A DNA stretch of 64,000 bases. It comes from an uncultured Bacilli bacterium (GTDB taxonomy: Bacteria > Bacillota_I > Bacilli_A > RF39 > UBA660). Made by a program: the position numbers and the translations under genes. Shown in pieces: positions 44,935 to 53,677 of this stretch. How positions within the stretch are numbered: the stretch's first letter is position 1; the number at the start of each line of letters is the position of its first letter. The stretch is taken from contig CAKOMY010000001.1 of NCBI GenBank assembly GCA_934096815.1, forward strand, positions 1 through 64,000. The letters are read 5' to 3'. Under the pieces are notes generated by a model. It was not told where the DNA came from. It saw only the letters and a program-made list of their open reading frames with translations, and did no database searches.

Positions 44935-45156
44935 CTAAATAAAAAACGTCCATAATATAGGAACGAATTTATCCGTGGTACCATCCTATTTTATGAACGT
45001 ATTCATACACTTTAAACTTTAACGCAGTTAACGTATTTAGCTTATCCCTAAATCGCATCAGAAGTGATCTATAAATATTATTTTTTCATTGCTCACACCA
45101 AAATACAATTTCTCTTTAAAAAATAATTATTTATCGTCTTCATCAATTGCTTTATA
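44935..45156 (-). promoter_or_regulatory. T-box riboswitch of ileS
   Basis: The minus strand contains the T-box core AGGATGGTACCACGG, the antiterminator side TTCGTTCC and the terminator arms CGTTCATAAAATAGGA and TCCTATATTATGGACG, followed by TTTTTT. Upstream, in the Stem I specifier region GATCACTTCTGATG, ATC (45068-45066) is the likely isoleucine specifier. Uncharged tRNA-Ile should favour the antiterminator and switch ileS on. Confidence 0.9.
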
Positions 45157-45162
45157 AGTTAC

Positions 45163-45191
45163 ATTATAATTTCTATTTTATTGTTTGTCAA
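45163..45191 (-). promoter_or_regulatory. Promoter of the ileS T-box transcript
   Basis: TTGACA (45191-45186), 17-base spacer, TATAAT (45168-45163) on the minus strand: consensus in both hexamers. Confidence 0.9.
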
Positions 45192-45233
45192 TTACTATTT
45201 CGAACATTGTGAATATCTCTATTTAAAATAAAA

Positions 45234-45854
45234 TTAAATAATATTTATATTAATAATGTCATTATCTTCATTAAATTCTAGTTTAAATGTTTCACAATAA
45301 TTTATGTTTCCTTCGAAAAGAAACTTATTATTAAAGAGGTATCTTATTTTATCATTAACAATTTCAGTTTTACACCATTTTTTCAATAAATATGAAATTG
45401 CGGTTCCATGGCTAACAATAGCTATTCTTTTCGAGCAAGAATTTTTTAAAATTTTCATAATAGCCATATACATTCTTTCTCTTACTTCTTTTTGACTTTC
45501 ACCATTAGATAGTTTGTAATTTTCATCTAAAAATTGTTTACTTTCAAAATTTTCTGGAAGTTCATCCCATGAGTTAATACCATATTTTCTTTCAGCAAAA
45601 TCACTGATAACGTTTATTTCTAAATTATTTTTTTTAGCTAAATATTTTGCTGTTTGAATAGTTCTTACATAATTAGAGGAATATAAGGCATAAATGTTTT
45701 CAAATTCTTTATCATTGAATTTTTCTTTTGCTATTTTTTCTCCTTCAATAGAAAGGCACTTCTTTTCATTTTGTAATTGTAAATCATCATTGCTTAAGAC
45801 ATTATTAACTTTTAATGTTTTTGAATGTCTAATCAAATAGATAGTAGTTACCAT
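45234..45854 (-). CDS. Histidine phosphatase family protein
   Basis: A 206-residue member of the phosphoglycerate-mutase-like superfamily. ATG at 45854, seven bases after AGGAGG. The catalytic His-bearing motif is YLIRHSKT near residue 8 (usual form RHGxT; Ser replaces Gly), the second Arg is in SSNYVRTIQTAKYLA, the acid/base Glu is in AERKYGINSWDELPE and the second His is in IVSHGTAISYLL. The substrate may be a sugar phosphate, nucleotide or phosphoprotein; the glycolytic mutase is less likely given the sequence. It is upstream of the T-box promoter and downstream of smpB. Confidence 0.88.
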   Translation of the reverse strand: MVTTIYLIRHSKTLKVNNVLSNDDLQLQNEKKCLSIEGEKIAKEKFNDKEFENIYALYSSNYVRTIQTAKYLAKKNNLEINVISDFAERKYGINSWDELPENFESKQFLDENYKLSNGESQKEVRERMYMAIMKILKNSCSKRIAIVSHGTAISYLLKKWCKTEIVNDKIRYLFNNKFLFEGNINYCETFKLEFNEDNDIININII

Positions 45855-45943
45855 CACTTTTCCTCCTAATCAGACAATATTATTTTTAATACAGACATCA
45901 TTAATTAACTTTTTCTTTATGTAAAATTTTTTTCTTGCTTACA

Positions 45944-46384
45944 CTAATAAATGTTTTTAGCTTCTCTTAATAATTCTCTTTCTTTAATTGTTTGTCTTTT
46001 ATCATAGTTATGTTTACCTTTAGCAACACCTAATTTAATTTTGGCTTTATTATTTTTAAAGTATAGTTCTAAAGGTACTAAGGTATAACCTTCTTTATTA
46101 GAATATTCTTCTAATCTTTTAATTTCTTTTTTATGTAAAAGAAGTTTTCTAGTTCTTCTTTCATCTTGATTATTGTATGAACCATTATCATATTTAGCTA
46201 TAAACATGTTAATAATATAGATTTCATCTTTTTTAATTTTGGCATATGAATCTTTTAAGTTAGCAGAACCATTACGAACTGATTTTATTTCTGTACCAGT
46301 TAATACGATACCTGCTTCTATTTCTTTTTCAATATAATAATCAAAGTACGCTTTTTTGTTTTTCATTTTTCTTTTTGTCACCAT
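45944..46384 (-). CDS. smpB: tmRNA-binding protein SmpB
   Basis: Escorts tmRNA to stalled ribosomes for trans-translation. 146 residues from 46384; a second ATG at 46366 has the better-placed GGTGA, so the true protein may be 140 residues. The fold signatures are present: KKAYFDYYIEKEIEAGIVLTGTEIKSVR, then NLKDSYAKIKKDEIYIINMF, and the basic C-terminal tail KGKHNYDKRQTIKERE. It overlaps the end of rnr by 44 bases, as in the Bacillus secG-rnr-smpB cluster. The tmRNA gene, often next to smpB, is not seen in the 86 bases that follow. Confidence 0.96.
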   Translation of the reverse strand: MVTKRKMKNKKAYFDYYIEKEIEAGIVLTGTEIKSVRNGSANLKDSYAKIKKDEIYIINMFIAKYDNGSYNNQDERRTRKLLLHKKEIKRLEEYSNKEGYTLVPLELYFKNNKAKIKLGVAKGKHNYDKRQTIKERELLREAKNIY

Positions 46385-48467
46385 CCAGTATTATGAAGTC
46401 AATTGTTTTTGCTTCTTTGCTTGCTGCAATACATTTTACTCTAACTTTATCGCCAAGTCTATAGGTTTTTTTAGTATTTTGACCAACTAGGGCAAATAAT
46501 TCAGGTATGTAATTAAAATAATCTCCTTCTAAGGTGTTAGTATGAACTAATCCTTCAATCATATTTGGAAGCTCTACAAACATACCAAAACTTGTTACAC
46601 CACTAATTTGGCCTTCAAATATTTCTCCAATATGACTTTCCATGTATTCTGCTTCTTTCATGTCATCAACTTCACGTTCAGCTTCAACAGCTGCTTGTTC
46701 ACGTAAACTACAATTATTAGCGATATAATCTAAATTTGATTCCCAGTAGTTGATAACTTGATTGTTGATATTACCATTATATAGGTATTCTCTTAATAAA
46801 CGATGAACCATTAAATCAGGATATCTTCTTATTGGACTAGTAAAGTGGGTATAACACGTGCTTCCTAGGCCAAAGTGTCCAATATTATCTTTTTGATAAA
46901 CAGCTTTTTGCATGCTTCTTAATAAGATATTAGATAAAGTATCTATTTCTGGAACATCTTTTAATTGATTTAAGATTTTTTGCATAGTTATGGGTTTAAT
47001 GTCATTAAATTTACCAACTAATTTGTATCCCATAGAACTAACTAGGTGAATGAATGAATCTATTTTTTCTTTTTTAGGTTCACCATGGACACGATAGATA
47101 AATGGTAAATCCATATTATAAATATGAGTTGCAACTGTTTCGTTAGCAGCAATCATGAAGTCTTCGATTAATTTTTCACCATCTTCACGATCATAAACTA
47201 CAACATCAATACATTTTCCATCTTTATCACATATTATTTTAGGTTCATCTAAATCAAAGTCGATGTAGCCTCTTTTTTCTTTATGTTTTCTTAGAATATG
47301 GGCTAGTTCATTCATTCCTTTTAAAGTATCAGCAAATTTAACATATTCTGGATCAATTATATCTCTCATTAAAATATCATTAACTTTTTTATAGGTCATT
47401 TTTTTACTCGATTTAATATATGATGGGAATATATCATATTTAATAATGTTACCATTAGAATCAATATCCATTACACAAGACTGAGTAAGACGTACTACTC
47501 CTTCATTTAATGAACATATTCCGTTTGATAATACGTGAGGTAGCATTGGTATAACTGAGTACGCTAAATATGAACTTGTTCCTCTTGTAAAGGCATCTTT
47601 ATCTAAAGGACTATCTTTAGTTACATAGTATGATACATCGGCAATATGAACTCCTAAAGTGTAAATTCCATCATGCTTACTGAAACTTATGGCATCATCA
47701 ATATCTTTAGTATCATCACCATCAATTGTAAAAATCATTTCATTAGTTAAATCTTTACGACCTACTAAATCCTTTGGTTCTACTTCAGTTGGCAAGCTAT
47801 TAGCCATATCCATGGCTTCTTTAGAAAATTCTTCATATATTTTATATTTATAAGCAATGGATGCAATATCGACACCTGGATCATCTTTATGGCCTAGTAC
47901 TTTAACTATTTTACCAATGTAATAATTTTTTTTAGTTTCTTTTACTAAATTAACAACAACTTTAGTTCCTTCTACACATCCTGATAAAGTATTAGGATCT
48001 ATTTCAACAGTTAATTTTTTCTTTTTTTCATCTAGTTCTAAGAAAGGTTTATTCTTTTTGAAAATAATTGTTCCAATAATATTTTTAGTATCACGTTCTA
48101 AGACACGAATTACTTTGCCTTCTTTTTTACCATTATAAAGTATAACTTCAACTAAGACGGTATCTCCATCAACAGCGTTATTTAAATTATGGTAATTAAT
48201 GTATAAATCGTCACCTTCTAATAGAAGAAAACCATTTCCCATTTTATTAATGCTTATTTTACCTGCTTTAACTCCGGGATTATTATCATATAAAATATAT
48301 TTATCTTTTTTAGTTTTATAAATAACGTATTCTTTAACTAATTCTTCGAGGGTAAGCTCTAATTCTTTTAATTCTTCAGGACTTTCTAAACCTAATAGAT
48401 CATTAATTTCTAATAAACTTAAAGCATCATATTTACTTTTTAATTTTTTAATTATTTCTTCTTTCAT
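46341..48467 (-). CDS. rnr: Ribonuclease R
   Basis: Processive 3'-to-5' exoribonuclease for structured RNA and, with tmRNA, for faulty mRNA. 708 residues. An N-terminal cold-shock/winged region comes first, then the RNB catalytic core, whose active site is FTIDGDDTKDIDDAISF near residue 255 with the four Asp residues, and FLPHVLSNGICSLNEG further on. The S1 domain lies near 620 (GEIFEGQISGVTSFGMFVEL), followed by a Lys-rich tail. AGGAGA precedes the ATG. It lies between secG and smpB, with which it is partly coupled. Confidence 0.96.
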   Translation of the reverse strand: MKEEIIKKLKSKYDALSLLEINDLLGLESPEELKELELTLEELVKEYVIYKTKKDKYILYDNNPGVKAGKISINKMGNGFLLLEGDDLYINYHNLNNAVDGDTVLVEVILYNGKKEGKVIRVLERDTKNIIGTIIFKKNKPFLELDEKKKKLTVEIDPNTLSGCVEGTKVVVNLVKETKKNYYIGKIVKVLGHKDDPGVDIASIAYKYKIYEEFSKEAMDMANSLPTEVEPKDLVGRKDLTNEMIFTIDGDDTKDIDDAISFSKHDGIYTLGVHIADVSYYVTKDSPLDKDAFTRGTSSYLAYSVIPMLPHVLSNGICSLNEGVVRLTQSCVMDIDSNGNIIKYDIFPSYIKSSKKMTYKKVNDILMRDIIDPEYVKFADTLKGMNELAHILRKHKEKRGYIDFDLDEPKIICDKDGKCIDVVVYDREDGEKLIEDFMIAANETVATHIYNMDLPFIYRVHGEPKKEKIDSFIHLVSSMGYKLVGKFNDIKPITMQKILNQLKDVPEIDTLSNILLRSMQKAVYQKDNIGHFGLGSTCYTHFTSPIRRYPDLMVHRLLREYLYNGNINNQVINYWESNLDYIANNCSLREQAAVEAEREVDDMKEAEYMESHIGEIFEGQISGVTSFGMFVELPNMIEGLVHTNTLEGDYFNYIPELFALVGQNTKKTYRLGDKVRVKCIAASKEAKTIDFIILDGDKKKNEKQKSVL

Positions 48468-48517
48468 AATTTTTTCTCCTATTTATTCTTTATAAATATA
48501 TCATAAATTTAGCAATA

Positions 48518-48548
48518 ATAAAAGAGCACCTGTCAAATGGGTACCCTT
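48518..48548 (-). terminator. Weak terminator between secG and rnr
   Basis: Minus strand GGGTACC and GGTGCTC pair with two wobbles and a nine-base loop, followed by TTTTATT. It may reduce but not stop transcription from secG into rnr. Confidence 0.55.
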
Positions 48549-48553
48549 AATAA

Positions 48554-48769
48554 TTATATCATGTATATTACAAATGATAGGACAAAGAAGGCCATTCCTA
48601 GTACGAATGTGATTCGACTAATTAGAAGTTCAGCTCCTCTTTCTTTTTGATTAGAAAATAATTCACTATTTCCACCTGTAATTATTTGACTAGCATCTGA
48701 TGCTTTATTGCTTTGTAATAAGACAATTGCGATAAGTAATATTGATATAATTAATAACGCTGTTTCCAT
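48554..48769 (-). CDS. secG: Protein translocase subunit SecG
   Basis: Small SecYEG subunit that assists SecA-driven translocation. 71 residues from the ATG at 48769, because AAGGAG is seven bases upstream; the longer frame has no such site. Two hydrophobic segments (about 3-20 and 52-70) flank a hydrophilic loop with the family signature LLQSNKASDASQI and a GGNSELF turn. It heads the secG-rnr-smpB cluster found in Bacilli. Confidence 0.9.
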   Translation of the reverse strand: METALLIISILLIAIVLLQSNKASDASQIITGGNSELFSNQKERGAELLISRITFVLGMAFFVLSFVIYMI

Positions 48770-48864
48770 ATATTTCTCCTTGTCAGTTAATAATTTATCA
48801 TAAATGTATATTTTTTGCAAGTTAGTTAACTGCTTATTTTTAATGATAAATTAGAAATTTAAAT

Positions 48865-48893
48865 AAATTAAAAACACCTAATATTTATTAGAT
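48865..48893 (-). terminator. Intrinsic terminator beyond the decayed TasA-like paralogue
   Basis: Minus strand CATCTAAT/ATTAGGTG with a four-base loop, followed by TTTTTAATTT. It ends the transcript that carries the TasA-like gene and its degraded neighbour. Confidence 0.75.
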
Positions 48894-48908
48894 GCTTAAA
48901 ATTTTAAT

Positions 48909-49195
48909 TTATTCACTAACTGTAACAGTCGATGTAACAATTAAATGGCCTTTAAAACTAAGGACTTTTCCATCAAACTTGTTTGAATTTGTACTTTAGC
49001 TATATTGTTTTTAAATGTTATACTTAATTAATAGTAAAATGGTCCTGCAGATTTTGATTCTAATTTTAGAGCAATAGGACCTGATGTTTTAGTTAATGTT
49101 GTAGTATCTAGTAAAGTGTTTGAACATCCTGTTCCTAGTGTGATTACTGTTATAACTAAAATTAAAGCTTTTATTATAACACTATTATATTTCAA
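48909..49195 (-). pseudogene. Decayed paralogue of the TasA-like surface protein
   Basis: From a TTG at 49195 the frame gives IIKALILVITVITLGTGCSN, matching the start of the next gene (IIKALILVITVIALGTGATY) except that a lipobox-like Cys has appeared. A stop comes near codon 52; after a frameshift the C-terminus resumes as SFKGHLIVTSTVTVSE, matching KFTGRVTISSSSK in the intact copy. The middle is mostly missing. It has no clear ribosome binding site. It is a broken duplicate, 20 bases from the stop of the intact gene. Confidence 0.7.
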
Positions 49196-49214
49196 TTAAA
49201 TTTATTTTATTAAA

Positions 49215-49835
49215 TTAAACATTTGCCTTTGATGATGATGATATTGTCACTCTGCCTGTAAATTTTAATACGGCTCCATCTGTTCCTGTTTGGCTTTGTG
49301 CTAATGAGGTATTGTTCGGAAATGCCATGACTAAAGCATAGTATTTTGTTCCTGATGTATGGTTGGTAATTGTTGATACTGATTTTGTTCCAGTTTGAAT
49401 ATCTAACGTTTTTGCTGCAGTTATTGCTGTAGAACAAGTAGTATCTGTAGAACTAGTACATGAATTTAACGCATATGTTAGATATGATGTGCCAGCTTTT
49501 GTTGATGTATTGTTGGTATCCGCAGCCGATATAAAAAAGTTACTACTAGAAACCACTAAATTTATATTGTAAGTAATGCCCTTGCCTGCACCATTGGTTG
49601 CAGTTACGTTAAAAAACTTTTTTGAACTCCATCCTGGAATAATATTTGTTGCGTTTATTGTCTGTGAACCTGCTTCATAAGTTAACTTATACTGTGCTCC
49701 TCCAACATTTATAGTTGTACCTGTTTCATTTCCAGACACTGCTATTTGAAAGTAAGCATATGTTGCGCCAGTTCCTAATGCAATGACTGTAATCACCAGT
49801 ATAAGTGCCTTTATTATAATATTGTTATCTTTCAT
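49215..49835 (-). CDS. TasA/camelysin-like surface protein
   Basis: A 206-residue exported protein. The N-terminal hydrophobic segment ends GTGATYAYF, the layout of TasA/CalY-type proteins cleaved by SipW-like signal peptidases. The mature part is Thr/Ser/Asn-rich and beta-like, with conserved-looking pieces GGAQYKLTYEAGS, KKFFNVTATNGAGKGITYNI and LKFTGRVTI. Two Cys pairs near the middle (LNSCTSSTDTTCSTAI) may form a disulfide. Family members build surface fibres or bind partners; no signal-peptidase or fibre-assembly gene is adjacent. AAGGAAGG precedes the ATG. Its own decayed copy lies just downstream. Confidence 0.7.
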   Translation of the reverse strand: MKDNNIIIKALILVITVIALGTGATYAYFQIAVSGNETGTTINVGGAQYKLTYEAGSQTINATNIIPGWSSKKFFNVTATNGAGKGITYNINLVVSSSNFFISAADTNNTSTKAGTSYLTYALNSCTSSTDTTCSTAITAAKTLDIQTGTKSVSTITNHTSGTKYYALVMAFPNNTSLAQSQTGTDGAVLKFTGRVTISSSSKANV

Positions 49836-49986
49836 TTAAACTTTCCTTCCTTTTAGCTTATTTTTTGAGTATTTTCAGTCATTTTGCTTTTAATATAATC
49901 ATACTCTTATCTATTATACTCTTTTTTGATTGTACTATTTTGTAAATACTTTGTCAATTATCAACTCATATATTTCATTTGAATTA

Positions 49987-51222
49987 TTAGATATCCCAAG
50001 TTTTATTTTCAAATTGTTCTTCTATTCTAAGTAACTGATTATATTTTGCGATTCTTTCACCTCTTGATAAAGATCCAGTCTTAATATAGCCTAGGTTTAA
50101 TCCTACTGCTAAGTCAGATATAAATGTATCTTCGGTTTCTCCACTACGATGAGAAATAATTGTTTTAAAATTATGATCTTTAGCTAGTTTAATAGTTAGA
50201 AGCATTTCTGAAATTGTTCCTATTTGGTTAGCTTTAAGTAAGATTGAATTGTTATAATTTTCTTCTATTCCTTGTTTTAGATAAGTTATATTGGTAACAA
50301 AGTAGTCATCACCGACTAACATTATTTTTTCTCCTATTTCTTTTGTTAAGATTTTAATTGTTTCAATGTCATTTTCTGATGCGGCATCTTCAATACTTAT
50401 AATGGGATATTTTTTAATTAAATCTTTATAAAATTCAATTAATTCTTCTTTGGTTATTTTTTGTTTATTAATTGTATACATATTACCATCATAAAATTCC
50501 GTTGCAGCAGCATCTAAGGCGATGAATACATTAGTTCCAGGAATATATCCTGCTTCTTTCACGGCTTTAACTATGTAATCTAGGGCATCTTCTATTTTAT
50601 CTAGGTTTGGTGCGAATCCGCCTTCATCTCCAACAGCAGTTGAAAAGCCATCATTTTTTAGTAGTTCTTTTAACTTATGAAATATTTCAGAACCACATCT
50701 TAATCTTTCTTTGAATGTTTCTTGTTTTGGAACAATCATGAATTCTTGAATTTCTAGACCACTTGATGCATGAACTCCACCGTTTATAATATTCATCATT
50801 GGATATGGCATAGTATATGGTCCTGCAAATAATTCGTAAAGATTTTTATGTTTAATTTTAGCCATTGCTTTCATAACACATAGTGATACGCTTAAAATAG
50901 CGTTAGCACCTAAATTAGATTTATTTTTAGTACCATCTAATTTAATTAATAATTTATCTATTTCTTGTTGATTTAGTTCTTGTCCAATTAGTGCATCTCT
51001 TATAATAGTATTGACGTTATTAACTGCTTTTAGAACACCTTTACCATTATATCTTGATTTATCATTATCTCTTAATTCTAAAGCTTCATTAGAGCCTGTT
51101 GATGCACCAGATGGGACACTTGCTCTTACAAAGGTTCCATCTTCTAAATACATATCCGTTTCTACAGTTGGATTTCCTCTACTATCTAATATTTCTCTTG
51201 ATTTTAAATCTATTATTTTCAT
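49987..51222 (-). CDS. eno: Enolase, somewhat divergent
   Basis: Converts 2-phosphoglycerate to phosphoenolpyruvate in glycolysis; 411 residues against the usual 430. The N-terminal signature is intact (ILDSRGNPTVETDMYLEDG, PSGASTGSNEALELRD). Metal ligands and catalytic residues are all found: Asp in FIALDAAATEFYD, Glu in ISIEDAASEND, Asp in MLVGDDYFVTN, Lys in ILLKANQIGT, His in IISHRSGETED and Lys in YIKTGSLSRGERIAKY. The usual IEDGL and ADLAV-type neighbours are changed to IEDAA and SDLAV, so it is more divergent than typical bacterial enolase but probably active. AAAGGAG precedes the ATG. Confidence 0.95.
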   Translation of the reverse strand: MKIIDLKSREILDSRGNPTVETDMYLEDGTFVRASVPSGASTGSNEALELRDNDKSRYNGKGVLKAVNNVNTIIRDALIGQELNQQEIDKLLIKLDGTKNKSNLGANAILSVSLCVMKAMAKIKHKNLYELFAGPYTMPYPMMNIINGGVHASSGLEIQEFMIVPKQETFKERLRCGSEIFHKLKELLKNDGFSTAVGDEGGFAPNLDKIEDALDYIVKAVKEAGYIPGTNVFIALDAAATEFYDGNMYTINKQKITKEELIEFYKDLIKKYPIISIEDAASENDIETIKILTKEIGEKIMLVGDDYFVTNITYLKQGIEENYNNSILLKANQIGTISEMLLTIKLAKDHNFKTIISHRSGETEDTFISDLAVGLNLGYIKTGSLSRGERIAKYNQLLRIEEQFENKTWDI

Positions 51223-51422
51223 AATTTCTCCTTTATCTTTATTTAATTATAGTATTTTAGAATAAATGGTGCAATTATTTTGCATGAGATTGGTGTAAAG
51301 TTGATGATGGTTATATCTGACTAATTTAAAACGAATATATTGACTAATTTAAAATCAAGTGTAAAAACATAAAGACTTTTAATTAAAAATTTGTTAAAAT
51401 ATTGTAGTAGAGGTGTTCTTAT

Positions 51423-52646
51423 ATGAGAATAGTTAATTTAAATACAAATGAATTTACTGAATTTGTTAATAATCATGCACTTAGGAATTATTGTCAAACT
51501 ATAGAATACGCTAAAGTCATGAGTGATATGGGTTATACTTATGATTTAATTGGATATAAAGATGATAGTAATAATTTGGTTGGTGCTTCTTTAATTTTAA
51601 AGAAAAGAATTGGAACATTTGCTAAATATGTTTATGCACCTAAGGGAGTTTTAGTTGATTATTATAAAACTGAAATACTAAAGATGTTTATTAAAGATTT
51701 AAATGCGCATTATCGAAGAAAAGGATATTCTTTTATGAAAATTAATCCCGAAATTATTATTGGTGAAATAAATAAAAAAAATAATTATTCTTCTAATTAT
51801 AATCAAAATGTTAGTATTATTGGTGAACTTAAGAATATGGGTTTTAAAAGAAGAAGAGAGATATATCCTTTAGATTTTATGTTTCCAAGGATTAATCCAT
51901 ATATTAATTTAAAGAAGTATGTAGAAAATGAAGAAATTAAAGAAATAATGAGTATTGCTAATGAGAATGGATTAAATATTGAGGTAATGAATAAGAAAGA
52001 TCTTGATATTTTATTTGATATTGCTAGTAAAGATACTTATCAGAGTATTTCTTATTATAAGAGTATTCTTAATCATTTTGATTCGGCAGAATTAATACTT
52101 GTTAAGGCTAATTATGAACAATGTTTAATTAATGCAAGAGAAAGATATAATAAGGAACTTGAAAATAATAATTATTATAATGAATTAATTCAAACTGATA
52201 ATAGTAATGAGACTGTTAATAAGAAAATGCAAAGTGATAAGGATTTATTAAAATATAAAAATCAGGTAGTTGATGCAACGGCTGGACTTAAATATAATAA
52301 GTTTAAGTATGTTGGTGGTGTTGTTCTTGTAAAATATCAAAATAGGGTTAGTATTGTTTTAGAAGATTATGATAATGATAATGTTTATGCGCAGTATTAT
52401 TTGTATAATTATTTGATAAATACTTTTAAGAATAGTTATGATTTTATTGAATTAAATGGGTTATCAAGTGATTTTAGTGATCAGTATAAGTATTTTGATT
52501 TTAATAAGGCTAAACTAGATTTTGATCCTGTTATTTATGAGTTTATTGGAGAATTTGATATTGTGCTTAATGAGTTATTGTTTAAGAAGATTCAGTCTAA
52601 AGGATTACTTAGTAAGGAATTTTTACCTTCTCATAAGTTTGATTAA
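51423..52646 (+). CDS. FemAB/FemX-type aminoacyltransferase
   Basis: Adds amino acids from aminoacyl-tRNA to lipid II side chains to build peptidoglycan cross-bridges; 407 residues, the family's normal length. Two GNAT-like subdomains are separated by a helical arm: EFTEFVNNHALRNYCQTIEY and GASLILKKRIGTFAKYVYAP in the first half, a coiled-coil-like region near 230-270 (ERYNKELENNNYYNELIQT), then DATAGLKYNKFKYVGGVVLV and DFIELNGLSSDFS in the second. GAGGTG precedes the ATG. Its presence means the cell has a wall with a peptide bridge. It is convergent with rubrerythrin across a shared terminator. Confidence 0.9.
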   Translation: MRIVNLNTNEFTEFVNNHALRNYCQTIEYAKVMSDMGYTYDLIGYKDDSNNLVGASLILKKRIGTFAKYVYAPKGVLVDYYKTEILKMFIKDLNAHYRRKGYSFMKINPEIIIGEINKKNNYSSNYNQNVSIIGELKNMGFKRRREIYPLDFMFPRINPYINLKKYVENEEIKEIMSIANENGLNIEVMNKKDLDILFDIASKDTYQSISYYKSILNHFDSAELILVKANYEQCLINARERYNKELENNNYYNELIQTDNSNETVNKKMQSDKDLLKYKNQVVDATAGLKYNKFKYVGGVVLVKYQNRVSIVLEDYDNDNVYAQYYLYNYLINTFKNSYDFIELNGLSSDFSDQYKYFDFNKAKLDFDPVIYEFIGEFDIVLNELLFKKIQSKGLLSKEFLPSHKFD

Positions 52647-52650
52647 AATT

Positions 52651-52679
52651 AAAGAGATTCGTTTTAGAATCTCTTTTTG
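52651..52679. terminator. Bidirectional terminator between the FemX-like gene and rubrerythrin
   Basis: AAGAGATTC and GAATCTCTT form a perfect nine-base stem with a six-base loop, with T runs on both strands. It serves the two convergent genes. Confidence 0.88.
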
Positions 52680-52681
52680 TA

Positions 52682-53221
52682 TTAGTAATTTTCAGCTTTT
52701 AATTCCATGTAACTTTGAGGATGGTTGCAAACTGGACATACTTCTGGGGCTTTTGTTCCATAGGTAATATGGCCACAGTTACGACAAATCCATACTTTTT
52801 CTTCTCCTCTTTGGAAGACTAGATTATCGTTAATGTTTCCTACTAATTTTAAATATCTTTCTTCATGATGTTTTTCAATTTCGCCTACTTTTTCAAATAA
52901 AGTAGCTATTTTGTCAAAGCCTTCTTCTCTAGCGATTTCAGCAAATTGTTTGTACATTTCGGTCCATTCATAGTTTTCACCATTAGCGGCATCTTGTAAG
53001 TTCTCTAAAGTTGTTGGAACTTTACCACCATGAAGTTCTTTAAACCACATTTTAGCATGTTCTTTTTCATTATTTGCTGTTTCTTCAAAGATTGAGGCAA
53101 TTTGTTCATAGCCATCTTTTCTTGCTTGGGATGCGTAGAATGTATATTTATTACGTGCCTGGCTTTCTCCGGCAAAAGCAGCTAATAAGTTAGCTTCTGT
53201 TCTACTTCCTTTTAATTCCAT
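52682..53221 (-). CDS. rbr: Rubrerythrin
   Basis: Non-haem iron peroxidase that protects anaerobes from hydrogen peroxide. 179 residues: a ferritin-like four-helix bundle carrying the di-iron Glu/His ligands (SRTEANLLAAFAGESQARNK, IFEETANNEKEHAKMW, EEGFDKIATLFEKVGEIEKHHEER), then a rubredoxin-type Fe(Cys)4 domain (WICRNCGHI, CPVCNHP). AGAAGGAA precedes the ATG. A promoter TTGATT-18-TATAAT lies upstream on the minus strand, in the gap to the divergent small ORF. Its presence supports an anaerobic or microaerophilic lifestyle. Confidence 0.97.
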   Translation of the reverse strand: MELKGSRTEANLLAAFAGESQARNKYTFYASQARKDGYEQIASIFEETANNEKEHAKMWFKELHGGKVPTTLENLQDAANGENYEWTEMYKQFAEIAREEGFDKIATLFEKVGEIEKHHEERYLKLVGNINDNLVFQRGEEKVWICRNCGHITYGTKAPEVCPVCNHPQSYMELKAENY

Positions 53222-53292
53222 TTTAATTCCTTCTTTCCTTGTTGATTATAACATTTTTTAATATTTGAAATCAAGCGAACATATAATTTATT

Positions 53293-53595
53293 ATGAATAA
53301 TAAGGAAGAGGAAGCAGCTTCTAGGGCTGATACTTTAGCGGCATTAATTATAGGTTATGCTCTTACGTATCCTTTTAATAGTTATGTACAAAATGCGATT
53401 GGAAACTGGTTTATGTTACTAGGGCAAGTTTTAGAAACTAATGCTACGTTTTTACAGTTATACCAAAGTAATAATAACACTAATAAGAAAAGTAGTAATA
53501 AGAGCATGAAATATGATCTTGATTTAGAACAAATAAAAGAAGCCATAAATATAATGAAGGAAGAAATTGATAAGTTAATTGAAGCAAATAAATAG
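53293..53595 (+). CDS. Small hypothetical protein with helical C-terminus
   Basis: A 100-residue protein. An acidic start (MNNKEEEAASRADTLAAL) is followed by a hydrophobic stretch (about 17-50) that could be a membrane hairpin or amphipathic region, a Asn/Ser-rich linker and a Lys/Glu-rich helix (IKEAINIMKEEIDKLIEA). No function is suggested. There is no ribosome binding site; a -10-like TATAAT (53282-53287) stands six bases before the ATG, so the mRNA may be leaderless. It is divergent from rubrerythrin and convergent with typA. No clear -35 is found. Confidence 0.6.
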   Translation: MNNKEEEAASRADTLAALIIGYALTYPFNSYVQNAIGNWFMLLGQVLETNATFLQLYQSNNNTNKKSSNKSMKYDLDLEQIKEAINIMKEEIDKLIEANK

Positions 53596-53639
53596 TTTTA
53601 TGTTTTTTTGCAGGAAAACATAGTCTGGAAAATTGAATA

Positions 53640-53671
53640 TAAAAAAAGCAGAATCTAAATTAAATTCTACT
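53640..53671 (-). terminator. Intrinsic terminator after typA
   Basis: Minus strand AGTAGAATTT and AGATTCTGCT pair (one wobble) and are followed by seven T. It is eight bases beyond the typA stop. Confidence 0.85.
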
Positions 53672-53677
53672 TAATTA

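Noticed and set aside
45858..45943. tmRNA gene beside smpB
   Set aside because: Only 86 bases and no Ala-tRNA-like ends; tmRNA must be elsewhere.
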